Source: CAYRZL01 sp964428795 (GTDB taxonomy: Bacteria; Bacillota; Clostridia; Lachnospirales; Lachnospiraceae). Taken from it: a stretch of DNA of 39,369 bases. Each line of letters begins with the position of its first letter. Within the stretch, counting starts at the first letter, position 1. The stretch is taken from contig CAYRZL010000015.1 of assembly GCA_964428795.1 (NCBI GenBank), positions 1 through 39,369 on the forward strand, given 5' to 3'. The position numbers were made by a program, and so were the translations under genes. The notes beneath the pieces are model-generated. The model was not told where the DNA came from and ran no database searches. It saw nothing but the letters and a program-made list of their open reading frames with translations. Shown here in pieces: positions 22,826 to 30,969 of the stretch.

Positions 22826-23566
22826 ATGCGGTTTAGAGAATGTACACCAATGTTATATTGTGATCCGCTTCCACTGGAGACAGGGATTGAGAGACTTGAG
22901 AGCGGAGGAATGCATGTCGCTATCAGAATGTGTTTGGAGGGTCTTACAGCGGAGATGCTGGATTGGTGGTTTGGATGTGAATGTGATACTGATATGTATC
23001 GTTTGTGGCATCCGGGTGCACATAAGTTTTCAAAATGGGGAGAGTATGAAGAAAATCATGTTTCGGGAAATGTTGTTGGTATGACACACTTTATTAAAGA
23101 GACACTCGGCTCTTCTGAAGTTATGGATATGCAGTTAAAATATCTGGATCCGTATGATCTATTCGGTGAGGAGTTGACAAAAGCCAAAGAACGTGGAGAT
23201 GCAGATGTAGTACTTTATGGATGGGCAGGAATTGGTGAAAACTGGGAATGTGAAAAAAATGAAAACGGTTATCCTAATTTTATGCAGTATGTAGGGGTAG
23301 GACGTGATACACCGTATGGTTTGGTATTACGGAATCACTATTGGTTTGGAGATGAGTTAGGGCTTCCAAGAAAAATTGTGGAGGAAAGAGTGACAGAACA
23401 GCTTGCATTATATATGCTGGAGCATGATTCCAACGAGTTTCATATTCTGGGGAAAGTAATACCTTCCTTTTATTTACGTGACAATTGGGATAAACTTGGA
23501 CAGCCGGAGCCATATACCAGACATAAAAAATTGTCAGATAACGTTATTCCAAAAATGTTTGTATAA
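22826..23566 (+). CDS. DAPG hydrolase (PhlG)-family C-C bond hydrolase, phloretin-hydrolase-like
   Basis: The 246-residue product matches the PhlG / phloretin hydrolase family, zinc-dependent enzymes that cleave an acyl group from a phloroglucinol ring. Visible marks are DPLPLETGIERLESG near the start, EMLDWWFG at about 43-50, YRLWHPGAHKFSKW at 58-71 with a conserved His, and a late RNHYWFGDELGLP. Known members include PhlG of Pseudomonas and the phloretin hydrolase of the gut bacterium Eubacterium ramulus. In a gut Lachnospiraceae a flavonoid-derived substrate is plausible. A strong AAGGAGGAG precedes the start. It is followed by a strong terminator, so it forms a single-gene unit probably controlled by the TetR protein. 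Exact substrate unknown. Confidence 0.75.
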   Translation: MRFRECTPMLYCDPLPLETGIERLESGGMHVAIRMCLEGLTAEMLDWWFGCECDTDMYRLWHPGAHKFSKWGEYEENHVSGNVVGMTHFIKETLGSSEVMDMQLKYLDPYDLFGEELTKAKERGDADVVLYGWAGIGENWECEKNENGYPNFMQYVGVGRDTPYGLVLRNHYWFGDELGLPRKIVEERVTEQLALYMLEHDSNEFHILGKVIPSFYLRDNWDKLGQPEPYTRHKKLSDNVIPKMFV

Positions 23567-23581
23567 ATTGTGTTTTTCGCT

Positions 23582-23633
23582 AAAGATTGATGTATAATCA
23601 GATAAATCTGCCTTATACATCAATCTTTTTTTT
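23582..23633 (+). terminator. Strong intrinsic terminator after the DAPG-hydrolase-like gene
   Basis: A perfect 15-bp stem (23583-23597 with 23613-23627) encloses a 15-nt loop that can itself pair (CAGAT/ATCTG) and runs into eight T. It sits 16 nt after the stop codon. The remainder of the spacer to 23741 shows no gene. Confidence 0.95.
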
Positions 23634-23741
23634 GCAGGGAGTATGATATTAACTTAGAATTCTAATTTCTCACCTTGTTATTTCCCTTCACATCCGTTAA
23701 AATAAGTTTCAAAGATCTCGAACAGGGAGGAGTGCGCGCAT

Positions 23742-23993
23742 ATGAGAAAAAAACTCCCCATCGGTGTAGATGGATTTGAAAAACTTAGAAACAATGATTT
23801 CTATTATGTAGAAAAAACCGGGTTTATTGAAGAACTTTTGCAGAATTGGGGAGAGGTGAATCTGTTTACCCGTCCGCGGCGTTTCGGTAAATCCCTGAAT
23901 ATGAGTATGCTGAAATCATTTTTTGAGATCGGTGCGGACAGAACCAACAAAGCTGGATTTTTCGCGGGTAAAAGCAGGATATTTCCGGATTGA
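23742..23993 (+). pseudogene. Truncated AAA-ATPase-like gene (DUF1703/PD-(D/E)XK type)
   Basis: The frame gives an 83-residue fragment: LPIGVDGFEKLRNNDFYYVEK, then VNLFTRPRRFGKSLNMSML with the Walker-A-like RFGKS, then a stop after KAGFFAGKSRIFPD. This is the N-terminus of the AAA-like ATPase family with a C-terminal nuclease domain, which is normally about 500-580 aa. The remaining 85 percent is missing and the yicC promoter begins at its last codons. The ribosome binding site GGGAGGAG is still intact. Confidence 0.85.
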
Positions 23994-24018
23994 CTTCAAA
24001 AGAGAATTATCATATAAT
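23990..24018 (+). promoter_or_regulatory. Strong sigma-A promoter of the yicC gene block
   Basis: TTGACT at 23990-23995 and TATAAT at 24013-24018 are separated by 17 bp, close to consensus. It overlaps the end of the truncated ATPase gene and lies 35 nt before the yicC ATG. It probably drives yicC, remA, gmk, rpoZ and the genes beyond. Confidence 0.8.
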
Positions 24019-24053
24019 GAAACGTAAAACATTCGACTCACATGGAGGAAATT

Positions 24054-24932
24054 ATGTTAAAAAGCATGACCGGATTCGGCAGAGCCGAAGTTTCTGACGA
24101 GAGCAGAAAAATTACGGTAGAGATGAAATCCGTGAATCACAGATATCTGGATGTCAACATCAAAATGCCGAAAAAGCTGAATTTTTTTGAGAGCTCCATC
24201 CGAACCCTGCTGAAGAAAAAAATACAGCGGGGAAAAGTGGATATATTTATTACATATGAGGATTTATCGGAGCGTACCGCTGCTGTGAAGTACAACCGCA
24301 CACTGGCGGCGGAATATATGGGTTATCTGAATGAGATGGCGCAGGAATTTGATCTGGAAAATGATGTTCGTGTCAGCACGTTGTCCAGATATCCGGAAGT
24401 GTTCACCATGGAGGAGCAGGCGCCTGACGAGGAAGAGCTTTGGAAAACGCTGGAGCAGGCGCTTAATCAGGCGGCAGATCAGTTTGTGGAGACACGGATT
24501 GTCGAGGGTGAAAATCTGAAAAAAGATCTGACCGATAAGCTGAATCATATGATTCAGAATGTGGAGCTTGTTGAGGAGCGTTCTCCTGAGATTATGAAAG
24601 AGTACAGAGAGCGTCTCCGTCAGAAGGTGCAGGAGCTGCTTGATGATACGAAGATCGATGAGAGCCGGATTGCCACAGAGATGATTATCTTTGCAGACAA
24701 GATGTGTACGGATGAGGAGACGGTTCGCCTGAGAAGTCATATCACTTCCATGATCGAGGCTTTGCAGGAGGGCGGAAGCATCGGACGCAGACTGGACTTT
24801 ATCGCCCAGGAGATGAACCGGGAGGCAAACACCATTCTGTCGAAGGCAAATGATCTGACCGTTTCCAACATTGCCATCGAGTTAAAGACGGAGATTGAAA
24901 AAGTCAGAGAACAGATTCAGAACATTGAATAA
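24054..24932 (+). CDS. yicC: YicC/YloC family endoribonuclease-like protein
   Basis: The 292-residue product begins MLKSMTGFGRAE, the invariant YicC start, and contains VNHRYLDVNIKMP, a coiled middle with many acidic residues, and the C-terminal SHITSMIEALQEGGSIGRRLDFIAQEMNREANTILSKAND block of the DUF1732 domain. Family members are RNases (E. coli YicC acts on small RNA). The ATG at 24054 has GGAGGAA at the right spacing; the ATG at 24042 overlaps that element and was rejected. The order yicC-remA-gmk-rpoZ is conserved in Firmicutes. Confidence 0.95.
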   Translation: MLKSMTGFGRAEVSDESRKITVEMKSVNHRYLDVNIKMPKKLNFFESSIRTLLKKKIQRGKVDIFITYEDLSERTAAVKYNRTLAAEYMGYLNEMAQEFDLENDVRVSTLSRYPEVFTMEEQAPDEEELWKTLEQALNQAADQFVETRIVEGENLKKDLTDKLNHMIQNVELVEERSPEIMKEYRERLRQKVQELLDDTKIDESRIATEMIIFADKMCTDEETVRLRSHITSMIEALQEGGSIGRRLDFIAQEMNREANTILSKANDLTVSNIAIELKTEIEKVREQIQNIE

Positions 24933-24971
24933 AGAAAGGTGTTCTAAGCAGTTATAGAGAAAGGAGTGCTT

Positions 24972-25232
24972 ATGGGAAAAATGGTCAACATTGGATTCGG
25001 CAATCTGGTTCATTCCGATAAGATCGTTACGATCGTAAATCCGGATTCCGCACCCATGAAACGTTTGATCCAGAAGGCGAAGGAGATGGGGACACTGGTG
25101 GATGAGACTCAGGGACGCCGCACAAAAAGCATTCTTCTGACAACCAACGGACTTGTTATATTATCTGCATTGCAGCCGGAGACGATTGCAGGCAGATTCC
25201 ACCAAAATCAAGAAGGAAAAGAAGGGAAGTAA
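24972..25232 (+). CDS. remA: DUF370 family DNA-binding regulator RemA-like
   Basis: The 86-residue product matches RemA/DUF370: VNIGFGNLVHSDKIVTIVNP, PMKRLIQKAKEMGTLVDETQGRRTKS and LTTNGLVILSALQPETIAGRF. In Bacillus RemA activates biofilm matrix and osmoprotection genes by wrapping DNA around a ring-shaped oligomer. The ATG at 24972 has AAAGGAG five bases upstream. It lies between yicC and gmk as in many Firmicutes. The regulated genes in this organism cannot be inferred from the window. Confidence 0.92.
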   Translation: MGKMVNIGFGNLVHSDKIVTIVNPDSAPMKRLIQKAKEMGTLVDETQGRRTKSILLTTNGLVILSALQPETIAGRFHQNQEGKEGK

Positions 25233-25236
25233 TCTT

Positions 25237-25869
25237 TTGAAAAAAGGAGTATTGACGATTCTTTCAGGGTTTGCCGGATCCGGCAAAGGAACCATCACAA
25301 AAGAATTGATAAAACGTTATCCGGATATTTACCGCCTGTCTGTTTCTGCAACCACGCGCAATCCGAGAGTGGGTGAAGCGGACGGAAGAGAATATTTTTT
25401 TAAGACGGTGGAAGAATTTGAAGAGATGATCCGTCAGGATGAACTCATCGAGTATGCCCGCTATGTGGAGAATTATTACGGTACGCCGAAGTCTTATGTA
25501 AATGAACAGCTTCGGGATGGTAAGGATGTGATTCTGGAAATTGAAATACAGGGAGCCTTTGCTGTGCGCAGGCTTTATCCGGATGCGCTGTTATTGTTTG
25601 TCTCACCGCCGGATATACCGACGGTGGAAGAAAGGCTTAGAAAGCGCGGTACGGAAACGGACGAGGTGATCGCAAAGCGTATGCGGCGTGCCGCGGAGGA
25701 AGCGGCAGATATGGATGCCTACGATTACCTTATTATCAACGATGATCTTGAAACCTGCATCAATCAGGTACATCATGTGATCCAGAGTTCGCATCTGCTG
25801 ATGCAGAACAATAAGGAAACGACAGACAGATTCAAACAGGAATTAACCAGATATATGAAAGGAGAATGA
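25237..25869 (+). CDS. gmk: Guanylate kinase, TTG start
   Basis: Guanylate kinase phosphorylates GMP to GDP. The product is 210 aa from the TTG at 25237, chosen because GAAGGGAAG lies 7 nt upstream and the resulting length is normal; the only in-frame ATG upstream (25153) would add 28 residues overlapping remA. The P-loop is GFAGSGKGT at 11-19 (family usually GPSGAGKGT). Other motifs are SVSATTRNPRVGEADGREYFF, the GMP-binding EYARYVENYYGTP and VILEIEIQGAFAVRR. The gene starts 4 nt after remA and ends 2 nt before rpoZ. Confidence 0.95.
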   Translation: MKKGVLTILSGFAGSGKGTITKELIKRYPDIYRLSVSATTRNPRVGEADGREYFFKTVEEFEEMIRQDELIEYARYVENYYGTPKSYVNEQLRDGKDVILEIEIQGAFAVRRLYPDALLLFVSPPDIPTVEERLRKRGTETDEVIAKRMRRAAEEAADMDAYDYLIINDDLETCINQVHHVIQSSHLLMQNNKETTDRFKQELTRYMKGE

Positions 25870-25871
25870 TT

Positions 25872-26120
25872 ATGATCCATCCATCTTACACAGAACTTAT
25901 GAAAGCAATCAATGATACACCGGACGACGAGCCGGTAATCAACAGCAGATACTCTATTGTAATCGCATCTGCAAAACGTGCGCGCCAGATTATTGCAGGA
26001 GATGAGCCGCTGGCAGATAATCCGACAAATAAACCGTTGTCCATCGCAGTTGAAGAACTGTATACCGGTCAGGTGAAAATTCTCGGTGAGGACGAGGAGA
26101 GTGAAGAAGCGGCAGAATAA
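25872..26120 (+). CDS. rpoZ: RNA polymerase omega subunit
   Basis: The 82-residue product is a small omega subunit with MIHPSYTELMKAI, NSRYSIVIASAKRARQI, NKPLSIAVEELYTGQVKI and an acidic tail. Omega helps fold beta-prime. The ATG at 25872 has AAAGGAG at 7 nt; the ATG at 25866 overlaps that element. The position directly after gmk is the standard order. Confidence 0.93.
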   Translation: MIHPSYTELMKAINDTPDDEPVINSRYSIVIASAKRARQIIAGDEPLADNPTNKPLSIAVEELYTGQVKILGEDEESEEAAE

Positions 26121-26124
26121 CATT

Positions 26125-27447
26125 ATGAAGATACTATTTATTTCTCTTGGTTGTGATAAAAATCTCGTAGATACGGAATTTATGCTGGGATTACTGGCAA
26201 AGAACGACTACACTTTTACCGACAATGAAGAAGAAGCGGATATTATTATTATCAATACGTGTTGTTTTATAAATGATGCAAAGGAAGAAAGTATACAGAG
26301 CACGCTGGAAATGGCTGAATATAGACGCAGAGGTTCCTGTAAGGCTCTGATTTTGTGCGGCTGTCTGGCGCAGCGATACAGAGACGAGATCATCCGGGAG
26401 ATACCGGAAGTAGATGCGGTGATAGGTACAAATTCCACAGAGGAAATTGTGACAGCCATTCAGGAGGCATTAAAAGGGGAAGCTTATGAGGTTTACCGGC
26501 CTTTGGATGATCTTGAGCAGCATTTCAATGGAAGGATTCTCACTACAGGCGGACACTATGCTTATCTGAAAATTGCCGAGGGATGCAATAAGCATTGCAC
26601 TTACTGCGTGATACCGAGTATCCGCGGTAATTATCGTAGTGTTTCCATGGAGGAAATCATTGGTCAGGCTGTAGAGCTGGCATCTCAGGGAGTAAAAGAA
26701 CTGATTCTTGTAGCTCAGGAGACGACCCTTTATGGTGTGGATCTTTACGGAGAGAAGAAGCTGCCCGCCTTGCTGGACGCATTGAACCAGATTAAGGGAA
26801 TCTATTGGATCCGCATTCTCTACTGTTATCCGGAAGAGATCGATGACGCATTGATCGATGCCATAGTGCGCAATGAGAAGGTATGTCACTATCTGGATAT
26901 GCCCATTCAGCATGTGAATAACACGATGCTTCGCAAGATGGGACGCAAGACCACAAAGGAGGATATCACTGCCATTATAGAGCGTATCCGGGCGAAGATC
27001 CCTGATATTGCACTGCGCACGACCCTGATTTGTGGTTTCCCGGGTGAGACAGAGGAAATGCATGATGAACTCATGTATTTTATCAATGAGATGGAGTTTG
27101 ACAGACTTGGCGCATTTACTTATTCCCAGGAGGAGGATACTCCGGCTGCCGGATTTGATCACCAGATCGATGAGGAAGTAAAGCTCACCCGGCAGGAGGA
27201 TGTTATGGAACTCCAGCAGGAAATTATATTTGATAAGAATGAAACGCTCATCGGATCTTCTCTTTGGATCATGATTGAAGGAAAAGTGGCGGATGAGAAT
27301 ACATACATTGGAAGAAGCTATCGGGATGCTCCCGGTGTGGATGGTTATGTGTTTGTATCATGTGACCATGAGCTTATGTCCGGCGATTTTGTACAGGTTA
27401 AGATCGTGGCGGCACATGAGTATGACTTGATAGGAGAAATACTATGA
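26125..27447 (+). CDS. rimO: Ribosomal protein S12 methylthiotransferase RimO
   Basis: RimO attaches a methylthio group to the conserved Asp of ribosomal protein S12. The 440-residue product has the N-terminal MTTase domain with cluster ligands C10, C46 and C80 (SLGCDKNLVDTE, INTCCF, CGCLAQRY), the radical SAM motif CNKHCTYC with C154, C158 and C161, and a C-terminal TRAM region. SLGCDKNLVD and the CVIPSIRGNYRS run favour RimO over MiaB. The start lies 4 nt after rpoZ; an upstream in-frame GTG overlapping rpoZ was rejected. It overlaps pgsA by 4 nt. Confidence 0.95.
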   Translation: MKILFISLGCDKNLVDTEFMLGLLAKNDYTFTDNEEEADIIIINTCCFINDAKEESIQSTLEMAEYRRRGSCKALILCGCLAQRYRDEIIREIPEVDAVIGTNSTEEIVTAIQEALKGEAYEVYRPLDDLEQHFNGRILTTGGHYAYLKIAEGCNKHCTYCVIPSIRGNYRSVSMEEIIGQAVELASQGVKELILVAQETTLYGVDLYGEKKLPALLDALNQIKGIYWIRILYCYPEEIDDALIDAIVRNEKVCHYLDMPIQHVNNTMLRKMGRKTTKEDITAIIERIRAKIPDIALRTTLICGFPGETEEMHDELMYFINEMEFDRLGAFTYSQEEDTPAAGFDHQIDEEVKLTRQEDVMELQQEIIFDKNETLIGSSLWIMIEGKVADENTYIGRSYRDAPGVDGYVFVSCDHELMSGDFVQVKIVAAHEYDLIGEIL

Positions 27448-27986
27448 ATTTACCAAATAAACTGACCATGTTCCGCGTGGTTTTGATTCCGTTTTTTGTG
27501 TTTTTTATGCTTACAAATGTAGCAGGCGCTGCCGGAGATTATATTGCTTTGATTATTTTTGTGGCGGCAAGTCTTACAGATATGCTGGACGGAAAAATTG
27601 CCCGTAAATATAATCTTGTAACGAATTTCGGAAAGTTTATGGATCCATTGGCGGATAAGCTGCTTGTTTGTTCCGCTATGATCTGTCTGGTTGCATTAGA
27701 CCGGCTTGCGGCATGGATCGTTATTGTGATCGTGGCAAGAGAATTTATCATCAGCGGATTCCGTTTGATCGCATCAGATAATAATATCGTTATTGCAGCC
27801 AGCATGTGGGGGAAGTTTAAAACGGTATTTCAGATGGTTATGATCATATTGCTGATTTTAAACTGGCAGTTTATGATCTTCCAGATTCTTGCAATGGTAG
27901 TAACCTACATTGCCCTTGCGCTGACCATCGTATCATTGATCGATTATCTGATAAAAAACAAAGGGGTTTTGGCGGAGCAGAAATAA
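27444..27986 (+). CDS. pgsA: CDP-diacylglycerol--glycerol-3-phosphate 3-phosphatidyltransferase
   Basis: The enzyme makes phosphatidylglycerol phosphate at the membrane. The 180-residue product starts NLPNKLTMFRV, typical of PgsA, and carries the full CDP-alcohol phosphotransferase motif with D46, D49, G50, A53, R54, G63, D67 and D71. Several membrane helices follow. It overlaps rimO by 4 nt (ATGA), so translation is coupled. Length is typical. Confidence 0.95.
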   Translation: MNLPNKLTMFRVVLIPFFVFFMLTNVAGAAGDYIALIIFVAASLTDMLDGKIARKYNLVTNFGKFMDPLADKLLVCSAMICLVALDRLAAWIVIVIVAREFIISGFRLIASDNNIVIAASMWGKFKTVFQMVMIILLILNWQFMIFQILAMVVTYIALALTIVSLIDYLIKNKGVLAEQK

Positions 27987-28023
27987 CGGGTTTATTGATA
28001 TCAGTAAAGGAATGAAGATTAAT

Positions 28024-29271
28024 ATGACGGTAGAAATCATATGTGTAGGAACAGAGCTTTTGCTTGGAAATATTGTAAATACCAATGCCGCCTGGCTGTC
28101 CGAACAATGTGCGCTTTTGGGTCTCGAGATGTATTATCAGACTGTAATAGGGGACAACCCGCTGCGCCTGAAAAGTCAGCTTCTCACTTCAAAAAAACGC
28201 TCAGACATCGTGATCTTGAGCGGCGGACTGGGACCTACCGAAGATGATCTTACAAAAGAAATTGCCTGTGAAGTAATGGGCAGACAGCTTGTTTTGGATG
28301 AGCAGGCAAAAAAGGATATAGAGATTTATTTCAGAAAATTAAACAGACCGTTGACGGACAATAACTGGAAACAGGCTTATGTTCCGGAAGGATGCAGGGT
28401 ATTGTATAATAAAAACGGGACCGCTCCGGGCATTATCATGTCTGATGAGGAATCTATATTTGTGTTATTGCCGGGGCCTCCGGGAGAATTAAAGCCCATG
28501 TTTGAGGATTTTGTGATTCCGGTATTTGAGCATATGTCCTCTAAAGTGATCCATTCTAAAATGATCAAAATTTCCGGAGTAGGAGAAAGCCGGGTCGAGA
28601 CAGAGATTCTGGATCTGATCGATGGACAGACCAATCCGACGATAGCAACTTATGCCAAGACCGGAGAGGTGCATATCCGGGTAACTGCCAGTGCAGATAC
28701 GAAAGAGGCAGCCTATGAGCTTATGGATCCCGTGATTTGTGAGTTGCGTCGCAGATTCGGAAAAAATATTTATACGGAACAGGAATCTGTGACTCTGGAG
28801 GATGCGATCACGGAATATTGTCTGAAAAAAGGTGTGACGATTTCCACTGCGGAATCCTGCAGCGGCGGACTACTGGCGGGACGTTTAGTCAATGCAGCCG
28901 GTGTGTCTGCTGTATTGAAGGAAGGCTTTGTTACCTACTCCAATGAGGCAAAGATGCGTACCATCGGTGTAAAGCAGGAGACGCTTAATGCTTACGGTGC
29001 GGTCAGTGAACAGACTGCATGTGAGATGGCGGAAGGGTGTGCGAAAGCGGCAGGAACCGATTATGGAGTTTCCACTACGGGAATTGCGGGACCCGACGGA
29101 GGAACGCCGGAAAAACCGGTGGGACTTGTCTATATTGGGATTTATGCAAAAGGCAGCGTGAAAGCGTATCGTTATCAATTCAGCGGAAATCGTGCGAGAG
29201 TGAGAGAGCAGACGGTGGCTATGGCGCTTCGCCGGCTCCGGAATGCATTGCTTGCCGGAGAGGAATCATAA
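28024..29271 (+). CDS. cinA: CinA family protein (competence/damage-inducible, nicotinamide-nucleotide amidase type)
   Basis: The 415-residue product has an N-terminal molybdopterin-binding-like (COG1058) domain, VEIICVGTELLLGNIVNTNA, LSGGLGPTEDDLTKE and LPGPPGELKPM, and a C-terminal PncC-like domain with STAESCSGGLLAGRL and GIAGPDGGTPEKPVGLVYI. Related enzymes hydrolyse ADP-ribose and/or deamidate nicotinamide mononucleotide. The ATG at 28024 gives the family-typical start; an ATG at 28012 lies directly on the AAAGGA element. In many Clostridia recA follows cinA, but here rsmD follows after 2 nt. Confidence 0.94.
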   Translation: MTVEIICVGTELLLGNIVNTNAAWLSEQCALLGLEMYYQTVIGDNPLRLKSQLLTSKKRSDIVILSGGLGPTEDDLTKEIACEVMGRQLVLDEQAKKDIEIYFRKLNRPLTDNNWKQAYVPEGCRVLYNKNGTAPGIIMSDEESIFVLLPGPPGELKPMFEDFVIPVFEHMSSKVIHSKMIKISGVGESRVETEILDLIDGQTNPTIATYAKTGEVHIRVTASADTKEAAYELMDPVICELRRRFGKNIYTEQESVTLEDAITEYCLKKGVTISTAESCSGGLLAGRLVNAAGVSAVLKEGFVTYSNEAKMRTIGVKQETLNAYGAVSEQTACEMAEGCAKAAGTDYGVSTTGIAGPDGGTPEKPVGLVYIGIYAKGSVKAYRYQFSGNRARVREQTVAMALRRLRNALLAGEES

Positions 29272-29273
29272 CT

Positions 29274-29849
29274 ATGAGAATCATTGCAGGAAAGGCAAGG
29301 AGTATGCCATTAAAGACTCCGGCGGGATACGATACGAGACCGACCACGGATCGTATTAAGGAAACCTTGTTTAATATGATCCAGACTTATCTGCCGGGAT
29401 GTGAATTTCTGGATTTGTTTGCCGGAAGCGGCGGTATCGGTCTTGAGGCTGTAAGCCGGGGAGCGAAAAAAGCGGTTTTTGTGGAAAATAACCGGAAAGC
29501 TGCCCGCTGTATTCAGGATAATATAAGTTTTACAAAACTACAGGATTATTGTGAACTTAAAACCATGGATGCCATATCCGCACTGCGCATTATGGAAGGA
29601 AAGTATTGTTTTGACGTTGTTTTTCTGGATCCGCCATATGGAAAGGGACTGGAAAAACAGGCGCTCACGGTTTTTCTGGATGGCACACTCGCACATGAAG
29701 ATACACTATTTATCGTGGAGGCAAAGCTCGACATAGATGCTTCTGAGCTGGTGCCGGATCAGGGATACGAAATTATAAAGACAAAAAAATACAAGACAAA
29801 TAAACATTTGTTTTTGAGAGGCACCTCGCCTCTGTGGAGGGAATTATGA
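29274..29849 (+). CDS. rsmD: 16S rRNA (guanine(966)-N(2))-methyltransferase RsmD
   Basis: The 191-residue product starts MRIIAGKARSMPLKTPAG followed by TRPTTDRIKETLFNM, the RsmD signature. It has the SAM-binding loop LDLFAGSGGIGLEA and the catalytic DPPY motif (FLDPPYGKGL). It methylates G966 of 16S rRNA. The ATG at 29274 is 2 nt after the cinA stop. It overlaps coaD by 4 nt, a gene pair conserved in Firmicutes. Confidence 0.94.
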   Translation: MRIIAGKARSMPLKTPAGYDTRPTTDRIKETLFNMIQTYLPGCEFLDLFAGSGGIGLEAVSRGAKKAVFVENNRKAARCIQDNISFTKLQDYCELKTMDAISALRIMEGKYCFDVVFLDPPYGKGLEKQALTVFLDGTLAHEDTLFIVEAKLDIDASELVPDQGYEIIKTKKYKTNKHLFLRGTSPLWREL

Positions 29850-30334
29850 AAAAGGCAATCTACCCGGGAAGTTTTGACCCGGTGACGCTGGGACATATGG
29901 ATATGATTATCCGATCGTCAAAAATTGTGGATGAATTAAATGTGGCAGTTTTGAATAATAATGCAAAAAATCCGTTGTTTTCTGCCGAGGAACGTGTTAC
30001 TATGTTAAGAGAGATGACAGCCGATCTGCCAAATGTGACTGTTTCTTACTTTGACGGGCTGACGGTTGAATATGCAGAAAAAATTGGTGCATCGATTATT
30101 ATCCGGGGTTTGCGGGCGGTTACAGATTTTGAGTACGAGCTTCAGATCGCACAGACAAATCATATTGTGAAACCGGATATCGACACTGTTTTTTTGACGA
30201 CCAGTTTGGAATATGCGTATCTCAGCTCCACGATCGTGAAAGAAGTGGCTTCCTATGGCGGTGACATCACTCAGTTTGTACCAAAGGAAATCATTCCAGA
30301 AATTTATGAGAAATTTGGAATCAAGTACAATTAG
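29846..30334 (+). CDS. coaD: Phosphopantetheine adenylyltransferase
   Basis: CoaD catalyses the fourth step of coenzyme A synthesis. The 162-residue product begins KKAIYPGSFDPVTLGHMDMI with the HxGH-type nucleotidyltransferase motif (TLGH). It also contains IIIRGLRAVTDFEYE and the LSSTIVKEVA segment near the end. The ATG at 29846 follows GGAGGGAATT and forms an ATGA overlap with the rsmD stop. Normal length. Confidence 0.96.
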   Translation: MKKAIYPGSFDPVTLGHMDMIIRSSKIVDELNVAVLNNNAKNPLFSAEERVTMLREMTADLPNVTVSYFDGLTVEYAEKIGASIIIRGLRAVTDFEYELQIAQTNHIVKPDIDTVFLTTSLEYAYLSSTIVKEVASYGGDITQFVPKEIIPEIYEKFGIKYN

Positions 30335-30351
30335 AAAGATAAGGAGAAGTT

Positions 30352-30969
30352 ATGAGCAGTCGATTAGAAGAAATCATTGAAGAAATTGAAGAGTATGTTG
30401 ATAATTGCAAATTTCAGACATTGTCCAGCACAAAAATTATTGTAAATAAAGAAGAATTAGAAGAGCTGTTGACCGAGCTTCGTATGAAAACTCCGGAAGA
30501 AATTAAAAAATATCAGAAAATTATCAACAATAAGGATGCTATTCTTGCAGATGCACAGACAAAAGCAGATGGCATAATTGCAGATGCACAGGCAAAAGCA
30601 AGCAGTCTGATCAGTGAGCACCAGATCATGCAGCAGGCTTATGCACAGGCAAATGAGGTAGTTCAGATCGCAACAAATCAGGCACAGGACATTCTGGACA
30701 ACGCTACGGAAGATGCAAACAACATTCGTACATCTGCTATTTCATATACGGACGAGTTGATGGGCGGTCTGGAAAATGTTCTTGCAAATGCTATTGCAGG
30801 TTCTAACGAGCATTTTAACGGTATGATGCAGATTTTGGAGCAGACGCATAGCGTGATTTGTAAAAACCGTTCAGAGCTTGTTCCGGTACAGGAGACAGCT
30901 CAGACCGTCCCGGGCGCACATGCCGCAGCAGACGGACTTTCCGTAATATCCAGCGGTTCAGAAGAATAA
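30352..30969 (+). CDS. Coiled-coil protein of unknown function (DivIVA / ATPase-subunit-like)
   Basis: The 205-residue product has no membrane helix or enzyme motif. Residues about 65-135 are a long Ala/Gln/Asp-rich heptad region (repeats such as ADAQTKADGIIADAQAKA) that resembles the coiled-coil of DivIVA-like or F0F1-type b/H subunits, so automated tools often call it an ATPase subunit. The N-terminus is acidic. The tail after residue 180 is Ala/Ser-rich. It lies 17 nt after coaD with an AAGGAGAAG ribosome binding site, so it is in that transcript. Its stop directly abuts the convergent ylbJ stop. A cell-division or envelope scaffold role is possible but not shown. Confidence 0.75.
   Translation: MSSRLEEIIEEIEEYVDNCKFQTLSSTKIIVNKEELEELLTELRMKTPEEIKKYQKIINNKDAILADAQTKADGIIADAQAKASSLISEHQIMQQAYAQANEVVQIATNQAQDILDNATEDANNIRTSAISYTDELMGGLENVLANAIAGSNEHFNGMMQILEQTHSVICKNRSELVPVQETAQTVPGAHAAADGLSVISSGSEE

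Noticed and set aside
26470..27162. Minus-strand open frame of 230 codons
   Set aside because: Antisense to the radical SAM part of rimO; shadow of a real gene.
30541..30730. Tandem repeat or CRISPR-like array
   Set aside because: The repeated look (GCAGATGCACAG-type units) is codon-level coiled-coil repetition within one gene; units are short, imperfect and have no spacers.
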